Shown: positions 1 through 9,150 of the stretch, one piece after another | How the letters are laid out: each line of letters starts with the position of its first letter | Numbering within the stretch: position 1 is the first letter of the stretch | Source of the DNA: CAIWXH01 sp964555675 | GTDB taxonomy: Bacteria; Chloroflexota; Chloroflexia; Chloroflexales; Chloroflexaceae | Reading direction: 5' to 3' | Assembly: GCA_964555675.1 (NCBI GenBank) | Contig: CAZKTU010000056.1 | Coordinates: 1 to 32,051, forward strand | DNA length: 32,051 nucleotides | Position numbers and translations under genes: made by a program | The notes under the pieces: generated by a model | Seen by the model: the letters and a program-made list of their open reading frames with translations, nothing else | Told to the model about the DNA's origin: nothing | The model's database searches: none

Positions 1-1411
1 TCGCCGCCGCGATACACTCCTCGTCGGTGGCGCCCTCGCGGGCGTACTTGAGGTTATTCATCACCGTGTCGGTGAAGAGAAAGGCCTCTTGCAGCACTAC
101 GCCGATCTGCTGGCGCAGGCTGCTCTGACTCAGCGTGCTGATGCTCTGGCCGTCGATCAGCAGCGTGCCGCTGTCGATATCGTAGTAGCGGGTCAGGATG
201 TTGATGATCGTGCTCTTGCCCGCCCCGGTCGGCCCGCAGAGCCCGATCTTCTGCCCTGGTTCGGCGGTGAAGGTGTTGTGCTTGAGGATCTTGCGCCCGG
301 GGTTGTAGCTGAAGTCGACGTTGTCGAAGACCACCTGGCCGCCCTTGAACTCAAACGGCCGGGCGTCCGGCGCATCCTTGACCGTGGCCACCTCGTCGAT
401 AATCGCGAAGACGCGCCTGCCGCCGGCCAGGGCGTTCTGCAGCGGATTCTGCAGCGTGGCCATATCGCTCAGGGCGCTCGAGAGCAGCCCGGCATAGCCG
501 GTGAAGGCCACGATCTCGCCCAGAGTGGCCGTGCCGTTGAGCACCTGCAGGGCCCCGACGATCAGCACGATCACCGTCTGCACGATCGTCAGGGCGACGG
601 TCAGCGGGGTCTGCATGAGCGTCGTGAAGTTCGCCCTGCTGGCGGTCCGAAAGGCGGCAGCCGAGAGGTCTTCGTTGGTCTCGTTTGCCCAGGCCTGGCG
701 GCGGTTGCTGATGATCACCTTATGGCCGGCGATCGTCTCCTCCTGGAAGCCCGAGAGCTCGCCCAGCTCTTCCTGCATCTTGGCGAAGGCCGGCACCGAG
801 ATCTTCTGGACCACATTGACCACGAAGAGCAGCACCGGCACGATCACCAGGGCCGCGATCGCCAGGCGCCAGTTCATGAGGAAGATGATCACGGTGACGA
901 GCAGCACCTGGATGAGCGCGCGGATCAGCTGCGACACCGCGCTCTCGTAGAAGACCGCCACGGCCTCGGAGTCGTTATTGACGCGCGAGATCAGGTCGCC
1001 GGGCGGGTTTTTGTCGAAGAAGCTGAGCGAGAGGGTCTGCATGTGGCCGAAGAGATGGCGCTGCAGGTTGCTCAGGGCGCTCGTGGCGAGCCCGGCGAAG
1101 GTGCGGTCGGCGACGAATGAGATCAGCAGGGCCAGCAGGCCGGCGATCGCCGCATAGAGCGACCAGCGCCCCAGTTCGGCGCTGCTGCCGCCAGGGGTGC
1201 TGAGCACATTCAGGGCCCGCGACGAGAGATAGGGCACCAGGATGAGGCAGACCTGGCTGATCGCCCGCAGCGCCACCCCGAACCAGAAGCGCCCGCGATT
1301 CTCGCCCCTGATCATATAGCCCAGCAGCCGGCCGAGCACCTGATCCTCAGGATCCTTCGCCTCCAGGGCCGGGGCCGCGAGGCGGTCGAGCGGTCGAGTG
1401 GTAGCGCTCAT
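1..1411 (-). CDS. ABC exporter subunit, membrane + ATPase (partial, C-terminus off window)
   Basis: This is one half of a type IV (MsbA/BmrCD-like) ABC exporter acting in the cytoplasmic membrane. About 470 N-terminal residues are visible. They comprise a six-helix ABC membrane domain (roughly residues 40-340) with the segment SFFDKNPPGDLISRVNND typical of coupling helices, and the start of the nucleotide-binding domain. That domain shows Walker A GPTGAGKST near residue 393 and the Q-loop region VLQEAFLF. The signature, Walker B and H-loop lie beyond base 1, so catalytic competence cannot be judged. The ATG lies inside the stop codon of the upstream gene (ATGA overlap at 1408-1411), which implies translational coupling and a fixed subunit ratio with its partner. 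The substrate cannot be read from sequence; lipid, drug or peptide are all possible. Confidence 0.93.
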   Translation of the reverse strand, partial: MSATTRPLDRLAAPALEAKDPEDQVLGRLLGYMIRGENRGRFWFGVALRAISQVCLILVPYLSSRALNVLSTPGGSSAELGRWSLYAAIAGLLALLISFVADRTFAGLATSALSNLQRHLFGHMQTLSLSFFDKNPPGDLISRVNNDSEAVAVFYESAVSQLIRALIQVLLVTVIIFLMNWRLAIAALVIVPVLLFVVNVVQKISVPAFAKMQEELGELSGFQEETIAGHKVIISNRRQAWANETNEDLSAAAFRTASRANFTTLMQTPLTVALTIVQTVIVLIVGALQVLNGTATLGEIVAFTGYAGLLSSALSDMATLQNPLQNALAGGRRVFAIIDEVATVKDAPDARPFEFKGGQVVFDNVDFSYNPGRKILKHNTFTAEPGQKIGLCGPTGAGKSTIINILTRYYDIDSGTLLIDGQSISTLSQSSLRQQIGVVLQEAFLFTDTVMNNLKYAREGATDEECIAAA

Positions 1412-3186
1412 TGCGGCACCTCCAGCGGGGGCAGATTCTCGGCGCCGAGCTGCGAAGCGAAGATTTCGCGGTAGAGCGGGCTACGCCGCACCAGCTCTTC
1501 GTGCGAGCCGATTTCGGCGATGCGGCCCTGCTCCATCAGCACCACTACATCGAGGTCGATCACCGCGCTGATGCGCTGGGCGACATAGATCGTGGTCGCG
1601 CCCTGGACGAAGGTCGGGATGTTGCTCTGCACGCGGCTCTCGGTGGCGACGTCGAGGGCACTGGTGCTGTCGTCGAGGATGAGGATGCGCGGCTCGGGGG
1701 TCAGGGCCCTGGTCATCGAGAGGCGCTGGCGCTGGCCGCCCGAGAAGTTGTAGCCGCGCCGCGTGACCGGGGCGTCATACTGCTCGGGCAGATTGGCGAC
1801 AAAGCCGTGGGCGTCGGCGGCCTGCGCGGCGGCGATCATCACGTCGTCGTCCTCGCCCGGGTCGCCGAACTTCAGGTTGAAGCGCAGGTCGCCCTTGAAG
1901 AGCACCGCCTCTTGCAGGGCGATGCCGACGATCTGGCGCAGGTTGTCCTGGGGGATGTCGCGCACGTCGATCCCGTCGATCGTGACCCGCCCCGCGGTGA
2001 CATCGTAGAAGCGCGGGATGAGATTGACCAGGGCGCTCTTGCCGGCGCCGGTCGAGCCCAGGATGCCGACCCGCTGCCCGGGCTCGATCGTCAAGTTGAT
2101 GCCCCTGAGCACAGGCGGGTCGAGCTGGCCGTCTGGTCGCTGGAAGGCGAAGCTGACCTCCTCGTAGACGATCCGGCCCTTGACCTGGGCTGGGTCGAGC
2201 GCGCGGGCCGCGGGCTGGTCGCTCACGGCCGGCTGCGCATCATAGACCTCGGCCAGGCGCTCGGCCGAGGTCTCGCCGCGCAGGATGAAGGGCACGACCA
2301 CGGCCATCATGGCCAGAGGCGTCACCACCATCTGCAGGTACTGGGTGAAGGCCACCAGCTGGCCGACGTCGAGGCCACTGCCGGCGAGCACCTGGTTGCC
2401 GCCGATCCAGATCGCAAAGGTGCGGCCGAGCTGGGTCAGGCCCTGGAGCAGCGGGCTGAGGAAGGCGACCAGGAAGGCGGCCTGGAAGGCCACCTCGCGC
2501 ATGGCCAGCGAGCGCCGCCCGAACTTCTCCTGCTCCAGCTCCTCGCGCACGAAGGCCTTGACCACGCGGATACCGGCCAGGTTCTCCTGCATGGTGTTGT
2601 TCAGGTCGTCGAGGCGCTTCTGGCGGGCGGCGTAGGCCCTGAAGACCCGCGGGATGATCAACCACATCAGGCCGATCACCACCGCCGAGACCAGCAAGAG
2701 GATCCAGACCAGGTCGGGCGAGCTGAGCAGCGCCAAGCCGAAGGCGATCACCAGCATGAAGGGCGCGTAGAGCAGCATGAAGATCGAGTACATAATCGCC
2801 CGCGCGACATTCTGGGTGTCGGCGCTGAGCCGGACCAGCAGGTTGCCGGTGCGCAGGCGGTCGAAGTTGGCGAACGAGAAGGTCTCGATCTTGCGGTAGA
2901 CCTCGCGCCTGATGAAGTAGGCGGTGCCCTGCGAGAAGAAGACGGCGTACCAGCCGGCGCCGATCATGGCCGCCCCCGCGATCAGGGCCGCCACGAGCAT
3001 CCAGAGGCCGGTGGTCACGATCACTTCGGCATCGCCGGCGCCGATGCCCTGGTTGATCAGCCGCTGCGAGAGGAAGGCCGTGGCCAGGGTGGCGCAGGCC
3101 GAGAGCAGTAACAGCACCTGCGAGAGGATGAGGCGCCCCCGATAGGGCTTGTAGATCACGGCGAGCCGTCGGAGATGAGGCAGCAT
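1408..3186 (-). CDS. ABC exporter subunit with degenerate ATPase site
   Basis: This is a full-length (592 aa) ABC exporter half: six-helix membrane domain (about 20-310) and nucleotide-binding domain (about 345-580). Walker A GSTGAGKS is near residue 375 and the signature FSGGQRQR is intact. Walker B is ILILDDSTSALD, with Asp where the catalytic Glu normally sits, and the H-loop reads YVAQRIS with Gln for His. In known heterodimeric exporters (TM287/288, BmrCD) these changes mark the subunit carrying the degenerate site. It overlaps the next gene by ATGA, so the two should form one heterodimer. The chosen ATG at 3186 has GGAGG a few bases upstream and begins MLPHLRRL. A start at 3231 is open but would overlap the upstream gene and lacks such a site. 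Substrate unknown. Confidence 0.93.
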   Translation of the reverse strand: MLPHLRRLAVIYKPYRGRLILSQVLLLLSACATLATAFLSQRLINQGIGAGDAEVIVTTGLWMLVAALIAGAAMIGAGWYAVFFSQGTAYFIRREVYRKIETFSFANFDRLRTGNLLVRLSADTQNVARAIMYSIFMLLYAPFMLVIAFGLALLSSPDLVWILLLVSAVVIGLMWLIIPRVFRAYAARQKRLDDLNNTMQENLAGIRVVKAFVREELEQEKFGRRSLAMREVAFQAAFLVAFLSPLLQGLTQLGRTFAIWIGGNQVLAGSGLDVGQLVAFTQYLQMVVTPLAMMAVVVPFILRGETSAERLAEVYDAQPAVSDQPAARALDPAQVKGRIVYEEVSFAFQRPDGQLDPPVLRGINLTIEPGQRVGILGSTGAGKSALVNLIPRFYDVTAGRVTIDGIDVRDIPQDNLRQIVGIALQEAVLFKGDLRFNLKFGDPGEDDDVMIAAAQAADAHGFVANLPEQYDAPVTRRGYNFSGGQRQRLSMTRALTPEPRILILDDSTSALDVATESRVQSNIPTFVQGATTIYVAQRISAVIDLDVVVLMEQGRIAEIGSHEELVRRSPLYREIFASQLGAENLPPLEVPQ

Positions 3187-3199
3187 GGGCCCTCCAGAC

Positions 3200-5278
3200 T
3201 TAGGGGGACGGCGGTTTATACAGCACCACAACCGAGCGCGGCCCGACGCGGTACACGAGCCCGGGCAGCGGCGCCTCGCGCCCCGGCTCGGCGATATCGT
3301 CGGGGCTGGGCAGGCTGGTATCGACCACGCGCAGCCAGGCCCCGGCCTCGCCCTCCTGCACCCTGAAGTCCAGCCCCTCCCAGTAGGCGTTGATCATCAC
3401 ATACAGGTCGCCGTCGCGCTGCGAGGCCCCGCGCAGGCAGTAGGCCAGAGCCCGCGAGCTCTCGCTCATGTCGACGAAGCCGTGGACCCCATACCAGCTG
3501 ATATCCTCGCGCCAGAAGGTGCTGCGCCCGATCGAGCGGTGGGCCTTGCGGAAGGCGATCAGCTGCTTGAAGAAGCGAAAGACGTCGGCGTTGGGCTTGA
3601 GCAGGCTCCAGTCGAGCCAACTGGTCTCGTTGTCCTGGTTGTACGGGTTGTTATTGCCGCCCTGGGTGTTGAGAAACTCGTCCCCGGCGCAGAACATCGG
3701 CGTGCCGTTGGCCATCATCAGCAGAGTGAAGAAGTTCTTCACCTGGCGGCGGCGCAGGGCCAGCACCTCGAGCGGCGCGCCCGCGTCCCCCTCCCAGCCG
3801 CAGTTCCAGCTGAAGTTATCGTTGGAGCCGTCGGTATTATTGTGGCCGTTGGCGTGGTTGTGCTTCTCGTTATAGGCCGTGAGGTCGTAGAGGCAGAAGC
3901 CGTCGTGGGCGGTGACGAAGTTGACGCTCTGGAAGGGCCTGTAGGCCTCGGGCAGATTGTCGGGGAAGAGGTCGTCCGAGCCGTAGATACGCTGCATCAG
4001 GGCCGGCACCTTGCCCGGGTCGCCCTTGACGAAGGCCCGCACATCGTCGCGATACTTGCCGTTCCACTGACGCCAGATCTGGCCGGGGAAGCTGCGGCCC
4101 AGCTGGTAGCTGGCGATGTCCCAGGCCTCGGCCACCAGGGTGACATCGCGCGCGTAGGCGAAGGCGCTGATCTCGCTGATCAGGGCCGGGTCGATCCAGT
4201 CGATCGCGCCGTCGGGGGCCCGCGTCAGGATCGAGGCCAGGTCGAAGCGGTAGCCGTCGATGTGCATCTCGGAGGTCCAGTGGCGCAGGCTCTCGATCAC
4301 CAGGCCGCGCACCGAGGGGTGGCCGCAGCGCAAGGTATTGCCGCAGCCCGTATCGTTGATATACTGCGACTTATCCCACTGGAGCAGGTAATAGCTGCGG
4401 TTGTCGAAGCCGCGGTACGAGTAGGTCGGCCCGTCGACCCCGCCCTCGCTGGTGTGGTTATAGACCACGTCGAGCCAGACCTGCAGGCCCGCCTCGTGAT
4501 AGGCCTTCACCATCTCGCGGAACTCGACCATGGGGTCGCCCAGGGCGTAGGTGTGGTGGGGCGCGAAGAAGTTCAGGGTCATATACCCCCAGTAGTTCCC
4601 CTCCTGGGGGTCATACTGGTGGACTGGCAGCAGCTCGACCACGGTCACCCCGAGCTCGAGCAGGTAGGGGATCTTCTCGATCAGGCCGGCGAAGGTGCCG
4701 CGCCGCTCGGGGGTCACCCCCGAGTTGGCCCTGGCCGTGAAGCCCTTGACGTGCAGCTCGTAGACGATCAGGTCATGGGTGTGGCGCGGCCGCGGGTCGG
4801 CGCCCCAGTCGAAGTGCACAATCTCGCGGGTGGGCAGGATGCCGAGGGGCGCCTTGCCGTCGGTCGGGCCCGGCGCGGCACAGGCGTCGCGGCTGTACGC
4901 GGGCGGGAAGTAGACCTCGAGGGCGTAGGGGTCGATCAGGATCTTCTCGGCGTCGTGGCGCAGGCCGCGCTCGGGCTCGTCAGGTCCCTCGACCCTGTAG
5001 GCGTAGAGCGTGGCCCCGCGCAGCCTGTCGGCCGGGACCATACAGTGCCAGATCCGCCCGGTCTTATTGTGGCGCGGGTCGAGGGTGACCGTAACGAGGG
5101 GCCTGGCCGGGTCGGCCTCGCTGTAGAGCAGCAGGGTGACGGCCGTCGCGCTGCGCGAGTAGATCGCGAAGTTGTAGGCGCCCCGGGATTCGACCCAGGT
5201 CGCCCCCAGCGGCGCGGGAGCGCCCTCGCTCGCCTCCCACTCGTCGACGCTGCGCAGCAGCCCGAGCTCGATCTCCAT
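3200..5278 (-). CDS. glgX: Glycogen debranching enzyme GlgX-type (GH13)
   Basis: This enzyme hydrolyses alpha-1,6 branches of glycogen or limit dextrin in the cytoplasm during storage-glucan breakdown. The 692-aa product has an N-terminal CBM48-like beta-sandwich (about 25-115) and a GH13 barrel. Conserved regions are visible: DVVYNHTSEGG; GYRFDLAS with the nucleophile Asp near residue 344; LVAEAWD with the acid/base Glu near 382; and VTAHDGF with the third catalytic Asp near 457. The long insert with NEKHNHANGHNNTDGSNDN is typical of GlgX/isoamylase-type enzymes. The ATG at 5278 has GAGGTG just upstream; the ATG at 5290 is an alternative adding four residues. It lies about 60 bases after a GH63-like glucosidase and about 13 bases before the ABC gene, so cotranscription is likely. 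Bacterial isoamylase (TreX-like) is the main alternative name. Confidence 0.93.
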   Translation of the reverse strand: MEIELGLLRSVDEWEASEGAPAPLGATWVESRGAYNFAIYSRSATAVTLLLYSEADPARPLVTVTLDPRHNKTGRIWHCMVPADRLRGATLYAYRVEGPDEPERGLRHDAEKILIDPYALEVYFPPAYSRDACAAPGPTDGKAPLGILPTREIVHFDWGADPRPRHTHDLIVYELHVKGFTARANSGVTPERRGTFAGLIEKIPYLLELGVTVVELLPVHQYDPQEGNYWGYMTLNFFAPHHTYALGDPMVEFREMVKAYHEAGLQVWLDVVYNHTSEGGVDGPTYSYRGFDNRSYYLLQWDKSQYINDTGCGNTLRCGHPSVRGLVIESLRHWTSEMHIDGYRFDLASILTRAPDGAIDWIDPALISEISAFAYARDVTLVAEAWDIASYQLGRSFPGQIWRQWNGKYRDDVRAFVKGDPGKVPALMQRIYGSDDLFPDNLPEAYRPFQSVNFVTAHDGFCLYDLTAYNEKHNHANGHNNTDGSNDNFSWNCGWEGDAGAPLEVLALRRRQVKNFFTLLMMANGTPMFCAGDEFLNTQGGNNNPYNQDNETSWLDWSLLKPNADVFRFFKQLIAFRKAHRSIGRSTFWREDISWYGVHGFVDMSESSRALAYCLRGASQRDGDLYVMINAYWEGLDFRVQEGEAGAWLRVVDTSLPSPDDIAEPGREAPLPGLVYRVGPRSVVVLYKPPSP

Positions 5279-5290
5279 CAGGCACCTCAT

Positions 5291-5325
5291 TTCCCCCTCG
5301 CCCTCATTGGGGAGGGGGGCAGGGA
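5291..5325. repeat. GC-rich REP-like intergenic element
   Basis: The short spacer between the GH63-like gene and glgX holds CCCTC and GAGGG arms around a small loop, inside runs of C and then G. It resembles the element at 8152-8184, which has the same CCCTCA...GGGGAGGG core. Two copies in one window suggest a dispersed intergenic repeat, but chance in GC-rich DNA is possible. Confidence 0.3.
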
Positions 5326-5337
5326 AGGAACGGCGAA

Positions 5338-8106
5338 TCAGTCGGCGGAGACCGGCGGCTGGGCCACCTCGGGGCCTCTGTAGACACGCGCCAGGGGTCT
5401 GGACGCCTCGCCCAGCACCGACTCGGGCGTGATCGAGCCGAAGAGCTGCATGAGCCTGGCCACCACGCCGGTCCAGCCGGTCTGGTGGCTGGCCCCCAGG
5501 CCCGCCCCATTATCGCCGTGGAAGTACTCATAGAATAACACGAGGTCGCGCCAGTGGGGATCGCGCTGGAACTTCTCGGCGCCGCCGTAGACCGGGCGCC
5601 TGCCGGTCTCGTCGCGCAAGAAGATCTTCGCCAGGCGGTCGGCGATCTCCTTCGCCGCCTCGAAGAGCGTGACCATGTTGCCCGAGCCCGTCGGCAGCTC
5701 GACCTTGAAGTCATCACCGTAGTAGCTGTAGAACTGCAGCAGGGCCCTGATCAGCAACACATTGACCGGCACCCAGATCGGCCCGCGCCAGTTCGAGTTG
5801 CCGCCAAACATGCCGTTGTCCGACTCGGCCGGCAGGTACTGGACTCGGTACTCCTGCCCGCCGACCTGAACCACATAGGGGTGCTCGAGGTGCGAGCGCG
5901 AGAGGGCGCGGATGCCGTATGGGCTGAGGAAGCGCTCTTCGTCGAGCATATGCGCCAGGATGCGGCGCAGCTTGCGCTCGTTCACCAGAGCCAGCAGGCG
6001 CCGCCCATTGACCCCGGGCGTGCCGAGGGGATGCAGGTTAGCGACCAGCTCGGGGTGCTTGGCGCTGAAGGCCGCGACGCTGGCCGCGATCCTGGGGAAG
6101 CGCTCGAGGATCTCGTACGGGATGACCGTCGTGGCGGCCAGGGGCAGCAGGCCCACCATCGAGCGCACCCTGATCCGCTCGGCCTGACCATTGGGCAGCA
6201 CCAGCACGTCATAGAAGAAGCCGTCCTCCTCGTCCCAGAGCTCGTCGCCGTGGAGGCCGACCTTGTCCATCGCGCCGCCGATCCAGAGGAAGTGCTGCGC
6301 GAACTTGAGGATAAAATCCTCGTAGGCGGGGTCGTGCTGGGCCAGCTCGATCGCGAGCTCGAGCATGTTCTGGCTATAGAAGGCCATCCAGGCCGTGCCG
6401 TCGGCCTGCTCGAGGTGGCCGCCTGTGGGCAGCGGCGAGCTGCGGTCGAAGACCCCGATATTGTCGAGGCCGAGGAAGCCGCCGTTGAACAGGTTGCGCC
6501 CGCCCGGGTCCTTGCGGTTGACCCACCAGTTGAAGTTGAGCAGCAGCCTGTTGAAGGCCCCCTTGAGGAAGGTGACGTCGGTCGTGTCCTGCTGCTGGTC
6601 GACGGCGAAGTTGAAGAGGGTGGCCCAGGCGTGGACCGGCGGGTTGACGTCGCCGAAGTTCCACTCGTAGGCGGGGATCTGGCCGTTGGGGTGCAGGTAG
6701 TCGTCGCCCAGCATCAGGCGCAGTTGCTCCTGCGAGAAGTCGGGGTCGACCGCCGAGAGGGCCAGGGTGTGGAAGGCCAGGTCCCACGCGGCGTACCAGG
6801 GGTACTCCCACTTGTCGGGCATCGAGATGATATGCCCGTTGAGCATGTGTACCCACTCGCGGTTGCGCGAGTGACGCTTGCCGCCGCTGACCGGGTTGGC
6901 GCCGTGCTCATCCAGCCAACGATCGAGGTCGAAGAAGTAGTACTGCTTGGTCCAGAGCATGCCGGCGAGGGCCTGGCGCATCACCAGGGTCTGGTCGGCC
7001 CCGAGGCTGGGCGGGGTGATCGCGGCGTAGAAGGCGTCGGCCTCGGCCCGGCGCGCGGCGAAGGCCTTGGCATAGTCGGCCCCGAAGGGCCGGTACTTCG
7101 CCTCGGGGGCGGCCGTGGTGAGGCGCAGGCGCACGCTCACGGTCGCGCCGGCGTCCACACTCAGCACATAGTGGGCGGCGCTCTTGGTGCCGGTCTGGGC
7201 GGGGTTGACCGCGCCGGCCTCGCCGCCCACCACATAGCGGTGGAAGGCGTCCTTCACGTAGGGCTGCGGGTTGGGCTGGCCCCACAGGCGCTCCTGGTTG
7301 CTCTCGTTCTCGGTGAAGAGCAGGGCCTGGGCCCCTTCGGCGTAGAGGAAGTAGGCGCCGAGGGCGGGGTGCGCGGCCTGAACGGCCTTGATCCCAGACG
7401 GGCCGGTGACCGCCCGCAGCACCGGGCGCGGCTCGTCGGGGTGCAGCCACCAGGTGTCACGAAACCAGAGCTGGGGCAGCAGGTGCAGGGTGGCGGCCTC
7501 GGGCCCGCGGTTGGCCACGCTGATCTGGATCAGCAGATCCTCGGGCCCCGCCTTGGCGTACTCGACGAAGACATCATAGTAGCGATCGTCGTCGAAGATC
7601 CCCGTGTCGAGCAGCTCGTACTCCATCTCGCTGCGCGAGCGGCCAGCATTGGTCCTGGCAAGGTCCTCGTAGGGGAAGGCCGCCTGGGGATACTTGTAGA
7701 GAAAGCGCATCCACGAGTGGGTGGGCGTGCTGTCCAGGTAGAAGTAGTACTCCTTGACGTCCTCGCCGTGGTTGGCCTCGGCGTTGGCGAGGCCGAAGAG
7801 GCGCTCCTTGAGGATGGGGTCGTTGCCGTTCCAGAGGGCCAGGGCCCAGCACAGGCGCTGCTGGTCGTCCGAGAGCCCGGCGATGCCGTCTTCGCCCCAC
7901 TTGTAGGCGCGCGAGCGGGCCTGGTCGTGGGTGAAGTAGCTCCAGGCGTTCCCGTCGTCGCTATAATCCTCGCGGACCGTGCCCCACTGGCGCTCGCTCA
8001 GGTAGGGCCCCCACAGCTTCCAGGGGGCCGCGCCCAGGCGCGCCTCGTTCAGACGCTGCTGCTCGGCGGTCTGCCTGGCGATCGGCTTCGGCTTGGACCT
8101 GGCCAT
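5338..8106 (-). CDS. GH63-like glycoside hydrolase (glucosidase, MGH1-like)
   Basis: This is a 922-aa soluble protein of the GH63-related group usually annotated as glucosidase or MGH1-like glycoside hydrolase. Members of the (alpha/alpha)6-barrel family release glucose or mannose from alpha-linked sugars with inversion. An N-terminal beta-rich part (about 20-330) is followed by the helical barrel (about 370-890). Family-type motifs are visible: GFLGLDNIGVFDRS, EQADGTAWMAFYSQN, GLHGDELWDEEDGFFYD and GNSNWRGPIWVP. The Asp of QADGTAW and a Glu in the DELWDEEDG stretch are plausible catalytic residues, but I cannot assign them firmly. No signal peptide is seen. The ATG at 8106 has AGGAG eight bases upstream; an earlier ATG at 8163 runs through a repeat-like hairpin and is unlikely. 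Adjacency to glgX suggests a role in glucan or compatible-solute turnover. Confidence 0.88.
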   Translation of the reverse strand: MARSKPKPIARQTAEQQRLNEARLGAAPWKLWGPYLSERQWGTVREDYSDDGNAWSYFTHDQARSRAYKWGEDGIAGLSDDQQRLCWALALWNGNDPILKERLFGLANAEANHGEDVKEYYFYLDSTPTHSWMRFLYKYPQAAFPYEDLARTNAGRSRSEMEYELLDTGIFDDDRYYDVFVEYAKAGPEDLLIQISVANRGPEAATLHLLPQLWFRDTWWLHPDEPRPVLRAVTGPSGIKAVQAAHPALGAYFLYAEGAQALLFTENESNQERLWGQPNPQPYVKDAFHRYVVGGEAGAVNPAQTGTKSAAHYVLSVDAGATVSVRLRLTTAAPEAKYRPFGADYAKAFAARRAEADAFYAAITPPSLGADQTLVMRQALAGMLWTKQYYFFDLDRWLDEHGANPVSGGKRHSRNREWVHMLNGHIISMPDKWEYPWYAAWDLAFHTLALSAVDPDFSQEQLRLMLGDDYLHPNGQIPAYEWNFGDVNPPVHAWATLFNFAVDQQQDTTDVTFLKGAFNRLLLNFNWWVNRKDPGGRNLFNGGFLGLDNIGVFDRSSPLPTGGHLEQADGTAWMAFYSQNMLELAIELAQHDPAYEDFILKFAQHFLWIGGAMDKVGLHGDELWDEEDGFFYDVLVLPNGQAERIRVRSMVGLLPLAATTVIPYEILERFPRIAASVAAFSAKHPELVANLHPLGTPGVNGRRLLALVNERKLRRILAHMLDEERFLSPYGIRALSRSHLEHPYVVQVGGQEYRVQYLPAESDNGMFGGNSNWRGPIWVPVNVLLIRALLQFYSYYGDDFKVELPTGSGNMVTLFEAAKEIADRLAKIFLRDETGRRPVYGGAEKFQRDPHWRDLVLFYEYFHGDNGAGLGASHQTGWTGVVARLMQLFGSITPESVLGEASRPLARVYRGPEVAQPPVSAD

Positions 8107-8151
8107 CCTTGAATCTCCTCTCTCGTCTACGTGGCCCCCGTCGCACCACAC

Positions 8152-8184
8152 AGCCACCCTCACCCCGATCCGGGGAGGGCGGCT
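8152..8184. repeat. Imperfect hairpin, REP-like element
   Basis: AGCC, CCCT and CCCC segments on the left pair with GGGG, AGGG and GGCT on the right around a GATC-centred loop. It lies between the response regulator stop and the GH63-like start. No T-run follows in the minus direction, so it is a weak terminator candidate. It shares its core with 5291-5325. Confidence 0.4.
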
Positions 8185-8208
8185 GAAGGAAGTCCGGAGG
8201 CGCGCGGA

Positions 8209-8931
8209 TCAGGCCTGGCGCACGAGGGGCGCAAAGCCGACGAAGCCGCCGATCGGGGCGAGCTCGGCGCTCTCGGTGCTTGGCACAAGCTTGGGCACCA
8301 GGCAGCGCTCGTAGGCTCGCACGATCGCCTGGGCGCGCGTGCTCACGCCAAGCTTGGCGAGGATGCTGCGGGTATGGAACTTCACCGTGGCGGTGCTGAT
8401 AAACATGCGGGCGGCGATCTCGCGGTTCGAGAGGCCGCGGGCCAGCAGGTTGAGCACCTCGCGCTCGCGGCGCGAGAGGTCGCAGCCGCCCTCGTCGGCC
8501 CGCCGCACGGCGCGGATCAGCGCGTGGGTCGCCTCGGGGTCGAGGACCTGCTGGCCGGCCGCGGCGCTTCTGATAGCCTGGACCAGGGTCAGGGCCTGGA
8601 CGTCCTTCAGCAGATAGCCGCACGCCCCGGCCTGCAGGGCCAGCTCGACCATGTCGCCGTCGAGGGTGTTGGTCAACACGATGATACGCACGCTGGGGTG
8701 GCGGGCTCGCATGCGCCTCAGGCACTCATCCCAGTCAGCCCCGAGGGCCGCGATATCGACCAGCACGACGTCGGGCTCGTGGCGTTCGCAGAGGCGTAGA
8801 GCATCGTTACCGTTGTAGGCCTCGCTCACCAGCTCAAGGTCAGCGAACGGTCCGAGGAAGTTGCGCACGCCGCTGTGCACGAGGGCCTGAGTATCGACGG
8901 TCATCACACGGGTAGGGGCAGTCTGGGCCAT
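8209..8931 (-). CDS. NarL/LuxR-family response regulator with atypical receiver
   Basis: This is a two-domain transcription regulator of 240 aa: receiver (about 5-120) and a LuxR-type helix-turn-helix (about 145-210, LSRREREVLNLLARGLSNREIA). The receiver keeps the phosphorylatable Asp (VVLVDIAA, about residue 59), the Thr of IVLTN and the Lys of YLLKD. The N-terminal acidic pair is reduced to VDT, where the neighbouring regulator has ADD, and the MMP that normally follows the phospho-Asp is AAL. Mg2+ binding and phosphorylation may therefore be weakened. A 25-30 residue tail follows the DNA-binding domain. The ATG at 8931 has GAGGT six bases upstream and is preferred over 8946. It lies in the same orientation as the sensor kinase cluster and the glycosidase genes, which are possible targets, though this is inference. 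Confidence 0.93.
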   Translation of the reverse strand: MAQTAPTRVMTVDTQALVHSGVRNFLGPFADLELVSEAYNGNDALRLCERHEPDVVLVDIAALGADWDECLRRMRARHPSVRIIVLTNTLDGDMVELALQAGACGYLLKDVQALTLVQAIRSAAAGQQVLDPEATHALIRAVRRADEGGCDLSRREREVLNLLARGLSNREIAARMFISTATVKFHTRSILAKLGVSTRAQAIVRAYERCLVPKLVPSTESAELAPIGGFVGFAPLVRQA

Positions 8932-9150
8932 AGCGTACCTCATCACCGCCAGAGAGGCGTTTTACGAGCCTTTGCTCGGGCTTGCAGCGGGGGCTGTAGG
9001 TCCCCGCCGCGTATCACTCAGGGGCACAATCAGCTGTGCGTAGCGGTCGCGAACTTCAGGCTAGCCGGTCTTCCGTTTGCCGCGGTCTTCACTCCTCCAC
9101 CGCTCCTGGGCCCGCCATCTGTGCCCGGCGTAGCTGTGTCTGGGCGGGGG

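Noticed and set aside
1411..8112. Very long open frames on the plus strand opposite the ABC, glgX and GH63-like genes
   Set aside because: They are antisense shadows produced by high-GC codon bias. Their translations are low-complexity His/Asp/Ala/Gly/Val-rich with no family motifs, while the minus-strand products match known families throughout.
8932..9150. Hairpins in the spacer upstream of the second NarL-type regulator (GCGGGG/CCCCGC and CGAGC/GCTCG)
   Set aside because: The stems are only 5-6 bp, with no T-run and no promoter box at sensible spacing; not distinguishable from chance in GC-rich DNA.
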